DNA from: an uncultured Eubacteriales bacterium
Lineage (GTDB): Bacteria; Bacillota; Clostridia; Oscillospirales; Acutalibacteraceae
DNA: 5,798 bases
Direction of reading: 5' to 3'
Assembly (NCBI GenBank): GCA_934408795.1
Contig: CAKRVQ010000080.1
Span: 1 to 5,798, forward strand
The translations under genes and the position numbers were made by a program. Positions 1 to 5,695 of the stretch are shown one piece after another (the stretch's first letter is position 1; each line of letters begins with the position of its first letter). The notes beneath the pieces were generated by a model. The model did no database searches, was not told the origin of the DNA, and saw only the letters and a program-made list of their open reading frames with translations.

Positions 1-1094
1 GAGGCGACATAGTCGTTCATTATATTGCAAAGAACATTCTCGGTCTGCTTTGCTTTTTTGAACGGTGATACGAATCCCATATTCTTAGCCAAAGCTTCGG
101 TGCCCTGATCGCTTGTGACGACCCATTCGAGGAAGTCGAGTGTTGCTTTGATATCTTCTTCGCTTGCTTTAGCGTTGACCGCCCAATAGTTCTCGGTTCC
201 GCAGCAAAGACCCTGATTCTGATCGTCCACTCCGAAGTATATGGGTATCATACCGAGATTGTCATCCCCGATCGACTTGACATCGCTGTACATCCATGTT
301 CCGTTCTGGAAAAAGACGCATTTTTCGCTTGTAAACTCTGCCACCGCATCCGATCCGGTCTTGGTCGAGAGTACCGAGGGCTGGCAGGTCGCATTATTTA
401 TATAAAGATCCCAGATACGCTTGTATTCGTTAAGATAGGTTCCTTTTATCGACGCGGGCTGCTTGGTTATGCCGTCGTCGCGGAATTCATAAAAGAGGGG
501 AAGGGTGGCAAGGTGTCCCGAGAACCGCCAGCTTGAAGAACTGTCGAGACCCGAAGATGAAAACGCAGAGAATCCGAGCTCATTCTTACGCTTTGTTATG
601 CTTTCGGCAACCTCCTTGAGCTTGTCGAAAGAGGTTATATCGTCGACCGAATATCCTGCCTTTGAAAGCAGCTTTTTGTTGGTTATGAGACCGAAACCTT
701 CGTAAACATAGGCGACGCCCAAAACCTTATCGTTTTCAATGAGCGCAAAGTCATCGCTTGTCAGCTCTCCGTATATTGCGCTGCCCTTAAGGTCGTAGCA
801 ATAATCGCGCCAAGTGTCGAGAGCAACCGCACCGCTGACTTGAAACAGGGTGGGGGCGTCGGTCTTTTCGATCTCTGATGTCAGGGTCTGACTGTAGGTT
901 CCTTCCGCCGCGGTCAGGACCTTTACCTGAACACCGGTCTTGTTTGTGTACTCCTTTGCGAGGGTCTGCCAGGATCCGTCCTGTTCCGGCTTAAAGTTGA
1001 GATAATAAACGCTTCCTTTTTTACTGCCGGAGCAGCCGGTGAAAAGTGCCGTGACCATGCATAGCATCAATATTATTCCGATTGCTTTTTTCAC
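1..1094 (-). CDS. ABC transporter extracellular substrate-binding lipoprotein, probably for sugar (3' end outside window)
   Basis: This would be the extracytoplasmic lipoprotein that captures a solute, most likely a carbohydrate, and delivers it to an ABC permease. Translation is open from a GTG at 1094 to the window edge: 364 codons plus 2 nt, no stop, against about 420-450 residues for the family. Residues 1-20 form a lipoprotein signal peptide: basic KK at 2-3, a hydrophobic core, then LFTGC with the lipidated Cys at 21. Family 1-like signatures follow: YEGFGLITNKKLL near 131-143, where these proteins usually have a G-L-x-x-N-K motif, and FFQNGTWM near 261-268, matching the common A-M-x-x-N-G-x-W segment. 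FLEWVVTSDQG near 321-331 is the usual late helix. A GGAGG at 1103-1107, 8 nt upstream, supports the GTG start. Permease genes are expected beyond base 1, but cannot be seen. The sugar specificity is inference from the family only. Confidence 0.93.
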   Translation of the reverse strand, partial: MKKAIGIILMLCMVTALFTGCSGSKKGSVYYLNFKPEQDGSWQTLAKEYTNKTGVQVKVLTAAEGTYSQTLTSEIEKTDAPTLFQVSGAVALDTWRDYCYDLKGSAIYGELTSDDFALIENDKVLGVAYVYEGFGLITNKKLLSKAGYSVDDITSFDKLKEVAESITKRKNELGFSAFSSSGLDSSSSWRFSGHLATLPLFYEFRDDGITKQPASIKGTYLNEYKRIWDLYINNATCQPSVLSTKTGSDAVAEFTSEKCVFFQNGTWMYSDVKSIGDDNLGMIPIYFGVDDQNQGLCCGTENYWAVNAKASEEDIKATLDFLEWVVTSDQGTEALAKNMGFVSPFKKAKQTENVLCNIMNDYVA

Positions 1095-1366
1095 TGTTAA
1101 TTCCTCCGATTCATTGTGATGAGTGACTTCCGTATCCGCCGCCGCACCGTTACCGCACGGCATTTTTTGCCCTTCGCTCCTTGAGTGTATGATTCGCCGG
1201 CGCGGAAAGCGGAAGGATCGGAAATGTCGATCATCCGTGATGTTATTATTTACAATGAAAATTTATTTATTCTTTGTCTGCCGAGTGTTGCGATTGCGGC
1301 AAAAAAACGGATCGTTTTGTATTTATAAACCGAAAATCACATAATAAAATCAAGAGTAAAAACAGA
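1095..1366. other. Non-coding leader between the deoR remnant and the binding-protein gene
   Basis: No gene is supported in these 272 bases. The half next to the binding-protein start is GC-rich; about 1235-1366 is AT-rich. Read on the minus strand, the best promoter-like pair is TTGATT with TATAAA some 20 bp downstream, too wide for a confident sigma-A call. Two small features are visible: GATCG (1216-1220) and CGATC (1228-1232) can form a short hairpin, and TTGC (1288-1291) faces GCAA (1299-1302). Neither is long enough to name as an operator. The GGAGG at 1103-1107 is the ribosome binding site of the binding-protein gene. If transcription starts in the AT-rich part, the mRNA leader would be well over 100 nt. 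Confidence 0.5.
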
Positions 1367-1393
1367 GGGCACGGCGCTTTTTGCGCCGTGCCC
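1358..1393 (-). terminator. Intrinsic terminator behind the deoR remnant
   Basis: An 11-bp perfect GC-rich stem (1367-1377 with 1383-1393) has a 5-nt loop. Read on the minus strand it is followed after 4 nt by five T (1358-1362). It lies about 35 nt after the stop codon of the DeoR-like fragment. This is the normal place for that gene's terminator, and suggests the 3' end of the gene is native. The plus strand has no T run after the stem. Confidence 0.75.
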
Positions 1394-1427
1394 CGCATAT
1401 CCGCAGCCGAGAGAGCGGTATACCGTA

Positions 1428-1672
1428 CTACAGTATGATCAATTCGGTTACATCCTCAGCCCTGCAGAGGGTGTAAAGGGATTTTTTATGAAGTTTATGA
1501 CTGTCCAATAAAGCAACAACGATGTCCGAGCTTCCGATAACGGCTTTTCTCAACGAGACCAAGGCTTCGTATGAGTCGGAGATTATACCGTCATCACTTA
1601 ACGATGTCGAGGAAAGAAAAGAAATGTCGATATTCATATTTCTCAGTGTGCTTTCGGCAGCGCCGCGCGCCC
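1428..1672 (-). pseudogene. C-terminal remnant of a DeoR/GlpR-family transcriptional regulator
   Basis: About 81 codons up to the TAG at 1428-1430 resemble the effector-binding C-terminal domain of DeoR-type repressors, which sense phosphorylated sugars. Visible signatures, in order, are GAAESTLRNMNID, ISFLSSTSLSDDGIISDS, SLRKAVIGSSDIVVALLDS, HKLHKKSLYTLC and AEDVTEL. They match the family pattern (G-x-x-A-E-x-x-L, F-x-x-x-x-G-x-x-x-x-G, K-x-x-M/V-I, D-S-x-K). The N-terminal helix-turn-helix and the first part of the sensor domain, some 150 residues, are missing. The open frame continues to an ATG at 1758-1760, but codes there for Arg/Ala-rich sequence unlike the family, derived from a foldable repeat element. 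The lepA terminator and gene leave no room for the missing part. The family normally continues some residues past this stop, so the C-terminus may also be clipped. The family call is by pattern recognition; loss of function is inference. Confidence 0.75.
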
Positions 1673-1803
1673 TTCCTGAGAAGGGCGCAAAACGGGCAGC
1701 GGGGGCACGGTGCAGGACGAAAGCCCGCCGAAAGATCGTTTTTTTGAGGAAAGCGGACATATGTGCCCGTTTGCCGCGCCTTCGGCGCGGTGCGGCGCTG
1801 CCG
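1655..1803. repeat. 149-bp nested inverted-repeat element with four-way-junction fold
   Basis: Four perfect inverted repeats are nested here. The outer stem pairs CGGCAGCGCCGC (1655-1666) with GCGGCGCTGCCG (1792-1803), 12 bp. Directly inside, hairpin A pairs 1667-1675 with 1680-1688, 9 bp, loop CTGA. Stem B pairs AAACGGGCA (1690-1698) with TGCCCGTTT (1764-1772), 9 bp, and encloses about 65 nt. Hairpin C pairs CCGCGCC (1774-1780) with GGCGCGG (1784-1790), loop TTC. Only single unpaired bases (1689, 1773, 1791) separate the arms, giving a cloverleaf-like junction. It has no transposase and no tRNA features. It may be a small non-autonomous mobile element, a palindromic intergenic repeat, or a structured RNA of either strand. 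Its position in place of the missing deoR 5' part favours an insertion or rearrangement. The structure is read directly; its nature is inference. Confidence 0.7.
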
Positions 1804-1884
1804 TCGGTCTTTTTTTCGGGAAAGAATCAAAACGGCGGACCTGCCGTCTTGTTCTCATAGAAATATAAACTGCGGTATATAACA
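1804..1884. other. Flank of the four-arm element, non-coding
   Basis: A T7 run (1810-1816) begins 6 nt after the outer stem, so a plus-strand transcript of the element would end in a hairpin plus T-tract. CTGCCGTC occurs at 1798-1805 and again at 1841-1848 as an 8-bp direct repeat. It could mark a wider repeat unit or duplicated junction. No coding potential is convincing; short Arg/Pro-rich open frames cross it on both strands. Confidence 0.35.
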
Positions 1885-1932
1885 AAACGAGGGTCAGGCA
1901 GCAGCGTTTACGCTGCTGCCTGACCCTCGTTT
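1876..1932 (-). terminator. Very strong intrinsic terminator of lepA
   Basis: A 22-bp perfect inverted repeat (1885-1906 with 1911-1932) has a TTTA loop. Its ends are AAACGAGGG and CCCTCGTTT. Read on the minus strand, the stem runs into TTTTGTTATATA, the T-rich tail of an intrinsic terminator. It lies about 100 nt after the lepA stop and before the remnant and binding-protein genes, so it should isolate them from lepA transcription. No plus-strand gene reads towards it. Confidence 0.9.
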
Positions 1933-2035
1933 GTCATAACCTATATATAGCCTTGATATTCATTTTTTTGCGCGCCCGCATTCGGTCTTTGTTGACCGAC
2001 CGACGGCAAGCGGGTATGATCACCGATCACTGCGA

Positions 2036-3841
2036 TTATTCATCAAGCTTTAGGACTGCCATGAATGCCTCCTGAGGGACCTCTACCGATCCGAAGGAGC
2101 GCATTCTCTTTTTACCTTCCTTCTGCTTTTCAAGCAGCTTTTTCTTACGGGTGATATCGCCGCCGTAGCACTTGGCAAGGACATCCTTGCGCATAGCCTT
2201 TACCGTCTCGCGTGCGATGACCTTGCCTCCGATCGCCACCTGTATCGGGACTTCGAACAACTGGCGGGGAATATAATCTCTGAGCTTTTCTGCGATCTTA
2301 CGGGCTCTTGCGTATGCTCCGTCGCTGTGAACGATAAACGAGAGTGCATCGACAGTTTCTCCTGCGAGAAGGACATCGAGTTTGACAAGCTTGGATTCTT
2401 CGTAGCCCTTGGCTTCATAATCGTAGCTTGCGTATCCTTTTGTCCTGGATTTCAGTGCGTCAAAAAAGTCATATATGATTTCGGCGACGGGCATAATGTA
2501 ATGAATATCGACCCTGCTGCCGATGTAGTGCAGATCCTTATAAACGCCGCGCCGCTCCTGGCAGAGCTGCATTATCGCCCCGACATATTCGTTCGGACTG
2601 TAGATGTGCACATCCGATATCGGCTCCATGGCGGAAACTATGCTTCCCGGGTCGGGATAATGGGTCGGGTTGTCGACATCTACCTCACTGCCGTCGTTAA
2701 GGCGGAATTTATATACAACGCTCGGCGCTGTCATGACGAGATCGAGATTGTATTCTCTTTCAAGACGCTCATGGATTATTTCCATATGCAGAAGTCCCAA
2801 AAATCCGCAGCGGAATCCGAACCCGAGAGCTCCCGAGCTTTCGGGCTCAAAAAGGAGGGAGGCGTCGTTGAGTTGGAGCTTTTCAAGTGCCTCGCGCAGG
2901 TCGGTATATTGCGCTCCGTCGGCGGGATAGATACCGCAGAAGACAACGGGATTCACCTTTCTGTAGCCTTCAAGCGGTTCTTTTGCCGGTGCGGATGCAA
3001 GTGTTATCGTGTCGCCCACCCGCGCTTCGGAAACGGTCTTGATAGCTGCGGAAATATAGCCGACTTCACCTGCTTCGAGGATGTCACAAGGCACCTGAGC
3101 GGTGCCGATCTTGCGCCCGAGCTCAACAATGTCAAATTCGGCTCCGGTCGCCATAAGCTTTATACGGTCGCCTTTTTTTATCTTTCCGCTTACGACTCTG
3201 AAATAGACAATGACACCTTTATAAGCGTCATAATAACTGTCGAAGATGAGGGCGGTGAGCGGTGCACTGCGGTCGCCCTTCGGCGCGGGGAATTCCGTGA
3301 CTATCTTTTCGAGTACCTCGTCTATGTTTATATCGCTCTTTGCCGATATCAAGGGGGCGTGATCTGCGGGAATGCCTATCACATCTTCTATCTCGGCACG
3401 CACACGCTCGGGGTCGGCGGAGGGCAGGTCTATTTTGTTAATGACGGGCAGTATCTCAAGCCCATGATCGGCGGCAAGGTATGTGTTTGTCAGTGTCTGG
3501 GCTTCGATCCCCTGTGACGCGTCGACAACAAGAACTGCGCCTTCGCATGCCGCAAGCGATCGGGACACTTCATAGTTAAAATCGATGTGTCCGGGTGTGT
3601 CTATAAGATTCAATTCGTATTCATTACCGTCGGCGGCGGTATAATATAATGTAACCGGGTGCGCTTTTATTGTTATCCCGCGTTCGCGCTCAAGATCCAT
3701 ACTGTCAAGTATCTGATCCTCCATATCGCGCTTGGCGACCGAATTTGTGTGCTCAAGCATACGGTCGGCAAGTGTTGATTTGCCGTGGTCGATATGAGCG
3801 ATTATGCAAAAATTGCGAATTCTTTCCAAAGGTAACGACAC
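2036..3841 (-). CDS. lepA: Elongation factor 4 (LepA), back-translocating ribosomal GTPase
   Basis: LepA/EF4 is a translational GTPase that binds ribosomes and is reported to back-translocate or rescue stalled ones; it is widespread in bacteria and often dispensable. The 601-residue protein is full length (about 600 in the family). The GTPase domain shows G1 AHIDHGKST (15-23), the switch region GITIKA (55-60), G3 DTPGH (81-85), G4 NKID (135-138) and SAK (166-168). Domain II (about 190-285) and the EF-G-like domains with [14 protein letters not shown] (342-355) follow. The C-terminus is the LepA-specific domain, with [17 protein letters not shown] (538-554) and [13 protein letters not shown] (558-570). 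The GTG at 3839-3841 is chosen because GGGAG lies 8 nt upstream and LERIRNF then starts where the family does. The frame stays open to an ATG at 3925, but the 28 extra residues are Arg-rich and unlike LepA. It is a lone gene with its own promoter and terminator; no hemN or heat-shock genes follow. Confidence 0.98.
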   Translation of the reverse strand: MSLPLERIRNFCIIAHIDHGKSTLADRMLEHTNSVAKRDMEDQILDSMDLERERGITIKAHPVTLYYTAADGNEYELNLIDTPGHIDFNYEVSRSLAACEGAVLVVDASQGIEAQTLTNTYLAADHGLEILPVINKIDLPSADPERVRAEIEDVIGIPADHAPLISAKSDINIDEVLEKIVTEFPAPKGDRSAPLTALIFDSYYDAYKGVIVYFRVVSGKIKKGDRIKLMATGAEFDIVELGRKIGTAQVPCDILEAGEVGYISAAIKTVSEARVGDTITLASAPAKEPLEGYRKVNPVVFCGIYPADGAQYTDLREALEKLQLNDASLLFEPESSGALGFGFRCGFLGLLHMEIIHERLEREYNLDLVMTAPSVVYKFRLNDGSEVDVDNPTHYPDPGSIVSAMEPISDVHIYSPNEYVGAIMQLCQERRGVYKDLHYIGSRVDIHYIMPVAEIIYDFFDALKSRTKGYASYDYEAKGYEESKLVKLDVLLAGETVDALSFIVHSDGAYARARKIAEKLRDYIPRQLFEVPIQVAIGGKVIARETVKAMRKDVLAKCYGGDITRKKKLLEKQKEGKKRMRSFGSVEVPQEAFMAVLKLDE

Positions 3842-3849
3842 TTTGTTTT

Positions 3850-3854
3850 CTCCC
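3850..3854 (-). promoter_or_regulatory. Ribosome binding site of lepA that fixes the GTG start
   Basis: GGGAG, read on the minus strand, is 8 nt before the GTG at 3841. The in-frame ATG at 3925 has no comparable site, so this decides the start. Confidence 0.8.
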
Positions 3855-3880
3855 GTTCGATTAGTTTGCGGTGATGTTCG

Positions 3881-3939
3881 GCGTTTTCGCTTCCGCCGCG
3901 CCGTGCGACGGACAGTCGTCTGCAACGCCCGAAAACCGC
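3881..3939 (-). promoter_or_regulatory. Foldable stem in the lepA mRNA leader
   Basis: Within the roughly 100-nt leader between promoter and start, 3930-3939 can pair with 3881-3889, 9 bp with one bulged base. Inside, GACG (3907-3910) can pair with CGTC (3917-3920). It matches no regulatory RNA class known to me and may be incidental. Confidence 0.3.
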
Positions 3940-3949
3940 TTTAAAAATC

Positions 3950-3978
3950 ATTTTAACATAATCCCGCGGATTTTACAA
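3950..3978 (-). promoter_or_regulatory. Sigma-A-type promoter of lepA
   Basis: On the minus strand, TTGTAA (3978-3973) is followed by a 17-bp spacer and TAAAAT (3955-3950), with TG one base before the -10, an extended -10. Transcription should start near 3943, giving a leader of about 100 nt. Good match in sequence and spacing. Confidence 0.8.
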
Positions 3979-4002
3979 CAGACGGAAGGGTTAAAATATT
4001 AT
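3972..4002 (+). promoter_or_regulatory. Possible promoter of the membrane-protein gene, overlapping the lepA -35
   Basis: On the plus strand TTTACA (3972-3977) precedes an AT-rich TAAAATATTAT stretch (3992-4002). The best -10, TATTAT at 3997-4002, has a 19-bp spacer, longer than ideal. No other plus promoter lies in the divergent gap. It shares bases with the lepA -35. Confidence 0.4.
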
Positions 4003-4016
4003 CCGTCGCGAAAAAA

Positions 4017-4021
4017 GGAGG
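4017..4021 (+). promoter_or_regulatory. Ribosome binding site choosing the ATG at 4028
   Basis: GGAGG ends 6 nt before the ATG at 4028. The in-frame GTG at 4022 directly abuts this site, so it cannot use it; the ATG is the likely start. Confidence 0.85.
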
Positions 4022-4027
4022 GTGTAC

Positions 4028-4675
4028 ATGAAAGGAAAGCGAAAGTTTATTGATCGGGCACTCACCGAGCCTCCGTTCCGCGCCGCGATCTTCGCATATG
4101 CAAGTCTTACTCTCAATGCCTGCTATGCTGTATACAACGGTGTGCTCGGTATCATCTACGGTTCGTTGTGGTACTTCACGCTTCTCTTTTATTATGCGCT
4201 GCTTTCATCCGCACGGTTCCGTGTCGCGCGGATCGCGATCTCGCATGACAGTTACCGAAAAGATGCGGGTATTGAGTCGGCGAGACATTTTACGGGTGTA
4301 ATGCTCATAGCCATGAGTATCGTCCTTCTGATATCGGTCTCCCTCTCGGCTCTCGGCAGAGCAGGGGACAAAAACGCCCGTGCGGTAACACTGTCGATCG
4401 CCGTTTATACATTGTATAAGCTCGGCCTTGCTTTGTACAACGGGAAAAAAGCAAGAAAAAGAGGATCGGAATTACTTATGACACTGCGCGGCATTTCGGA
4501 GGCGGACGCGGTCGTTTCGCTTTTTACATTGCTGCGATCGGTGACATCATCCGCACTCGCATCCGATAAAGCTTCCGCAAAGCTTGCGGATCTGCTGCTC
4601 GGCATTGCCGTCTCGGCTGCGGTCATGCTTTTAGGAACAAGACTTGCTTCGACCGATATAAAGGACAGAAGATAA
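4028..4675 (+). CDS. Multi-pass integral membrane protein of unknown function
   Basis: A 215-residue protein with no recognised function. The N-terminus is basic (KGKRK). Hydrophobic segments lie at about 18-42, 45-62, 88-108, 118-137 and 186-204, with a weaker one at 157-178, suggesting five or six membrane helices. There is no cleavable signal peptide. The segment GIIYGSLWYFTLLFYYALL (41-59), and AVYTLYKLGLALYN (125-138) followed by a basic stretch (KKARKRG), resemble an unnamed family of Clostridia membrane proteins I have seen as 'hypothetical'; this is memory, not a search. No catalytic motif, zinc site or nucleotide-binding motif is visible. It is divergent from lepA and 162 bp before rpe, which has its own promoter, so context gives no function. 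The good ribosome binding site and the composition argue that it is a real gene. Confidence 0.85.
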   Translation: MKGKRKFIDRALTEPPFRAAIFAYASLTLNACYAVYNGVLGIIYGSLWYFTLLFYYALLSSARFRVARIAISHDSYRKDAGIESARHFTGVMLIAMSIVLLISVSLSALGRAGDKNARAVTLSIAVYTLYKLGLALYNGKKARKRGSELLMTLRGISEADAVVSLFTLLRSVTSSALASDKASAKLADLLLGIAVSAAVMLLGTRLASTDIKDRR

Positions 4676-4745
4676 GTCTTTCGATCAGGCAAACGAAAGA
4701 CGGTAAATTTCATTCCGATCGCCAATATGTGCTTGACCGAAAGAC
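4676..4745 (+). repeat. 16-bp inverted repeat with one arm in the rpe promoter
   Basis: GTCTTTCGATCAGGCA (4676-4691) is repeated in inverted form at 4730-4745 with 14 of 16 bases matching. The second arm covers the rpe -35 box and the start of its spacer. A third partial copy, CGAAAGAC (4694-4701), lets the first arm form a tight 8-bp hairpin instead. It could be a pair of operator sites, or an RNA hairpin behind the membrane-protein gene, whose stop is directly adjacent. No T run follows, so a standard terminator is unlikely. Confidence 0.55.
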
Positions 4746-4761
4746 ATTTGTGTAATAAAAT
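4733..4761 (+). promoter_or_regulatory. Sigma-A-type promoter of rpe
   Basis: TTGACC (4733-4738), 17-bp spacer, TAAAAT (4756-4761). Transcription should start near 4768, with a leader of about 70 nt. In that leader a short stem pairs 4794-4797 (CGGC) with 4805-4808 (GCCG). Confidence 0.85.
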
Positions 4762-4837
4762 GAACAGGTAGAAATATTTTACATCGGCGGGGACGGCGTT
4801 TTCAGCCGAACTGTCCGGCGGGGGAAAGAGGAAAAAT

Positions 4838-5476
4838 ATGGCGATGGTTTCACCTTCGGTGCTCGGGATCGACTACCTTGACTGCATTGATAAGCTCAAT
4901 GAGGTCGAGGCTGCGGGAGCCGACATGCTTCACATTGATGTTATGGACGGTATATTCGTCCCGAATATTTCTTTCGGAGCATCCGTGCTGAAATCGTTCG
5001 GGAAACACTCAAAGCTGCCTATGGATGTTCATCTTATGATCGATCGACCGAACAGGTATATAAAGGACTTTGCCCCTCTTTGCGACAGGCTCGGTTTTCA
5101 TTTTGAAGCAGGTTCTCCGATCGAGGAAACATTGAGAGAGATCCGTTCGCTCGGATGCAAATCCACACTGTCTATCAAGCCCGCAACGAGGCCCGAGGAG
5201 ATATTCGGGTATCTTCCTCTTTGCGATATGGTATTGGTTATGTCGGTAGAACCCGGATTCGGCGGGCAGAAGTTCATGCCTTCGGCACGGGACAAGCTCG
5301 CGGCTCTTAAAGCGGAGCGTGAGCGGCGCGGTCTTTCTTTCCTTCTTGAGGTGGACGGCGGAATAAACGCCGAGACCGGCAGGCTCTGTGTTGATGCGGG
5401 TGCCGATGTCCTTGTGGCGGGAAGCTATATATTTAACGCGACGGATGTGTCGGCAGCGGTCAAATCACTTAAATAA
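4838..5476 (+). CDS. rpe: Ribulose-phosphate 3-epimerase
   Basis: Cytosolic enzyme that interconverts D-ribulose 5-phosphate and D-xylulose 5-phosphate in the pentose phosphate pathway. The 212-residue TIM barrel is close to the usual 215-225. Family motifs are in order: SPSVL (5-9), HIDVMDGIFVPN (32-43) with metal ligands His32 and Asp34 and catalytic Asp37, DVHLMI (63-68) with metal ligand His65, FHFEAG (87-92), phosphate-side loop VEPGFGGQKF (137-146), EVDGGI (171-176) with catalytic and metal Asp173, and VAGSYIF (193-199) for phosphate binding. All key residues are present, so it should be active. The ATG has GAGG 6 nt upstream (4828-4831). In many Firmicutes rpe follows rsgA; here it has its own promoter and unrelated neighbours. 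Allulose-6-phosphate epimerase is a close relative that cannot be fully excluded by eye. Confidence 0.96.
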   Translation: MAMVSPSVLGIDYLDCIDKLNEVEAAGADMLHIDVMDGIFVPNISFGASVLKSFGKHSKLPMDVHLMIDRPNRYIKDFAPLCDRLGFHFEAGSPIEETLREIRSLGCKSTLSIKPATRPEEIFGYLPLCDMVLVMSVEPGFGGQKFMPSARDKLAALKAERERRGLSFLLEVDGGINAETGRLCVDAGADVLVAGSYIFNATDVSAAVKSLK

Positions 5477-5487
5477 TGCCGAAAAAT

Positions 5488-5512
5488 CAAAGAACATAAT
5501 GATAATTCTTTG
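5488..5512 (+). terminator. Weak hairpin after rpe, doubtful terminator
   Basis: CAAAGAA (5488-5494) can pair with TTCTTTG (5506-5512) around an 11-nt loop, 12 nt after the rpe stop. The stem is AT-rich and has no T run, so termination here would be poor; rpe transcripts may read into guaA. Confidence 0.25.
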
Positions 5513-5523
5513 CTCTTTGGATA

Positions 5524-5552
5524 TAGACACAAGGGCGGGAATTTGTTATAAT
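5524..5552 (+). promoter_or_regulatory. Strong sigma-A-type promoter of guaA with extended -10
   Basis: TAGACA (5524-5529), a 17-bp spacer and a consensus TATAAT (5547-5552), with TG one base before the -10. Transcription should start near 5559. This is the best promoter in the window. Confidence 0.88.
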
Positions 5553-5577
5553 GGCAAGGTACGGTAAATAAAAATCC

Positions 5578-5655
5578 GGCTTTTTCTGTAAAATTCACCC
5601 GAATCCGCGTCGGGCGGTGCCGCTTCGACAAACGGGCGGGGGAGTACAGAAAGCC
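5578..5655 (+). promoter_or_regulatory. Structured 5' leader of guaA, candidate cis-regulatory RNA
   Basis: In the roughly 135-nt guaA leader, GGCTTTTTCTGTA (5578-5590) pairs with TACAGAAAGCC (5645-5655): 11 pairs with a 2-nt bulge. The 54 nt enclosed are GC-rich and can fold further, for example GTCG (5609-5612) with CGAC (5626-5629), or CCCG (5598-5601) with CGGG (5611-5614). I could not fit the purine, PRPP/ppGpp, ZTP or glycine riboswitch consensus. The stem ends about 30 nt before the ribosome binding site. A role in guaA control is inference. Confidence 0.45.
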
Positions 5656-5685
5656 TCAAAACAGTCAGGTCACAAATTCAGTAAA

Positions 5686-5689
5686 GAGG
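5686..5689 (+). promoter_or_regulatory. Ribosome binding site choosing the guaA start
   Basis: GAGG lies 6 nt before the ATG at 5696. The in-frame ATG at 5690 directly touches the site and is therefore unlikely to be the start. Confidence 0.75.
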
Positions 5690-5695
5690 ATGAAT

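Noticed and set aside
505..705. Plus-strand open frame antisense to the binding-protein gene
   Set aside because: A shadow frame; the minus-strand reading is continuous over 364 codons with lipoprotein and binding-protein motifs.
1140..1170. Plus-strand terminator (CCGT/ACGG stem followed by T6)
   Set aside because: The stem is only about 4 bp and no plus-strand gene ends nearby.
1288..1302. Operator-like TTGC...GCAA palindrome upstream of the binding-protein gene
   Set aside because: Only four matching bases per arm, which is expected by chance.
1123..1344. Plus-strand open frame of 73 codons upstream of the binding-protein gene
   Set aside because: No ribosome binding site or family resemblance, and composition changes abruptly within it; the stretch is better read as a non-coding leader.
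1655..1803. tRNA or integron attC site as explanation of the four-arm fold
   Set aside because: There is no T-loop motif, no anticodon arm geometry and no 7-bp acceptor with CCA; the attC core RYYYAAC/GTTRRRY sites and asymmetry are not seen.
1522..1860. Plus-strand open frame of 112 codons
   Set aside because: It runs antisense to the DeoR-like fragment and across the inverted-repeat element, with no family resemblance and no convincing ribosome binding site.
1643..1885. Minus-strand open frames of 78-80 codons across the four-arm element
   Set aside because: Their Arg/Pro-rich products are translations of palindromic GC-rich DNA and do not restore the missing DeoR part.
2327..3517. Plus-strand open frame of 396 codons, antisense to lepA
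   Set aside because: It lies wholly within lepA, whose GTPase and LepA-specific motifs are unmistakable. The antisense product resembles no family and reflects codon bias.
3842..3925. N-terminal extension of LepA from the ATG at 3925
   Set aside because: The 28 added residues are Arg-rich, unlike LepA, and the GTG at 3841 has a good ribosome binding site and the family's usual start.
5553..5695. Guanine (purine) riboswitch before guaA
   Set aside because: The conserved loop and junction sequences of the class could not be found, although guaA would be a plausible target.
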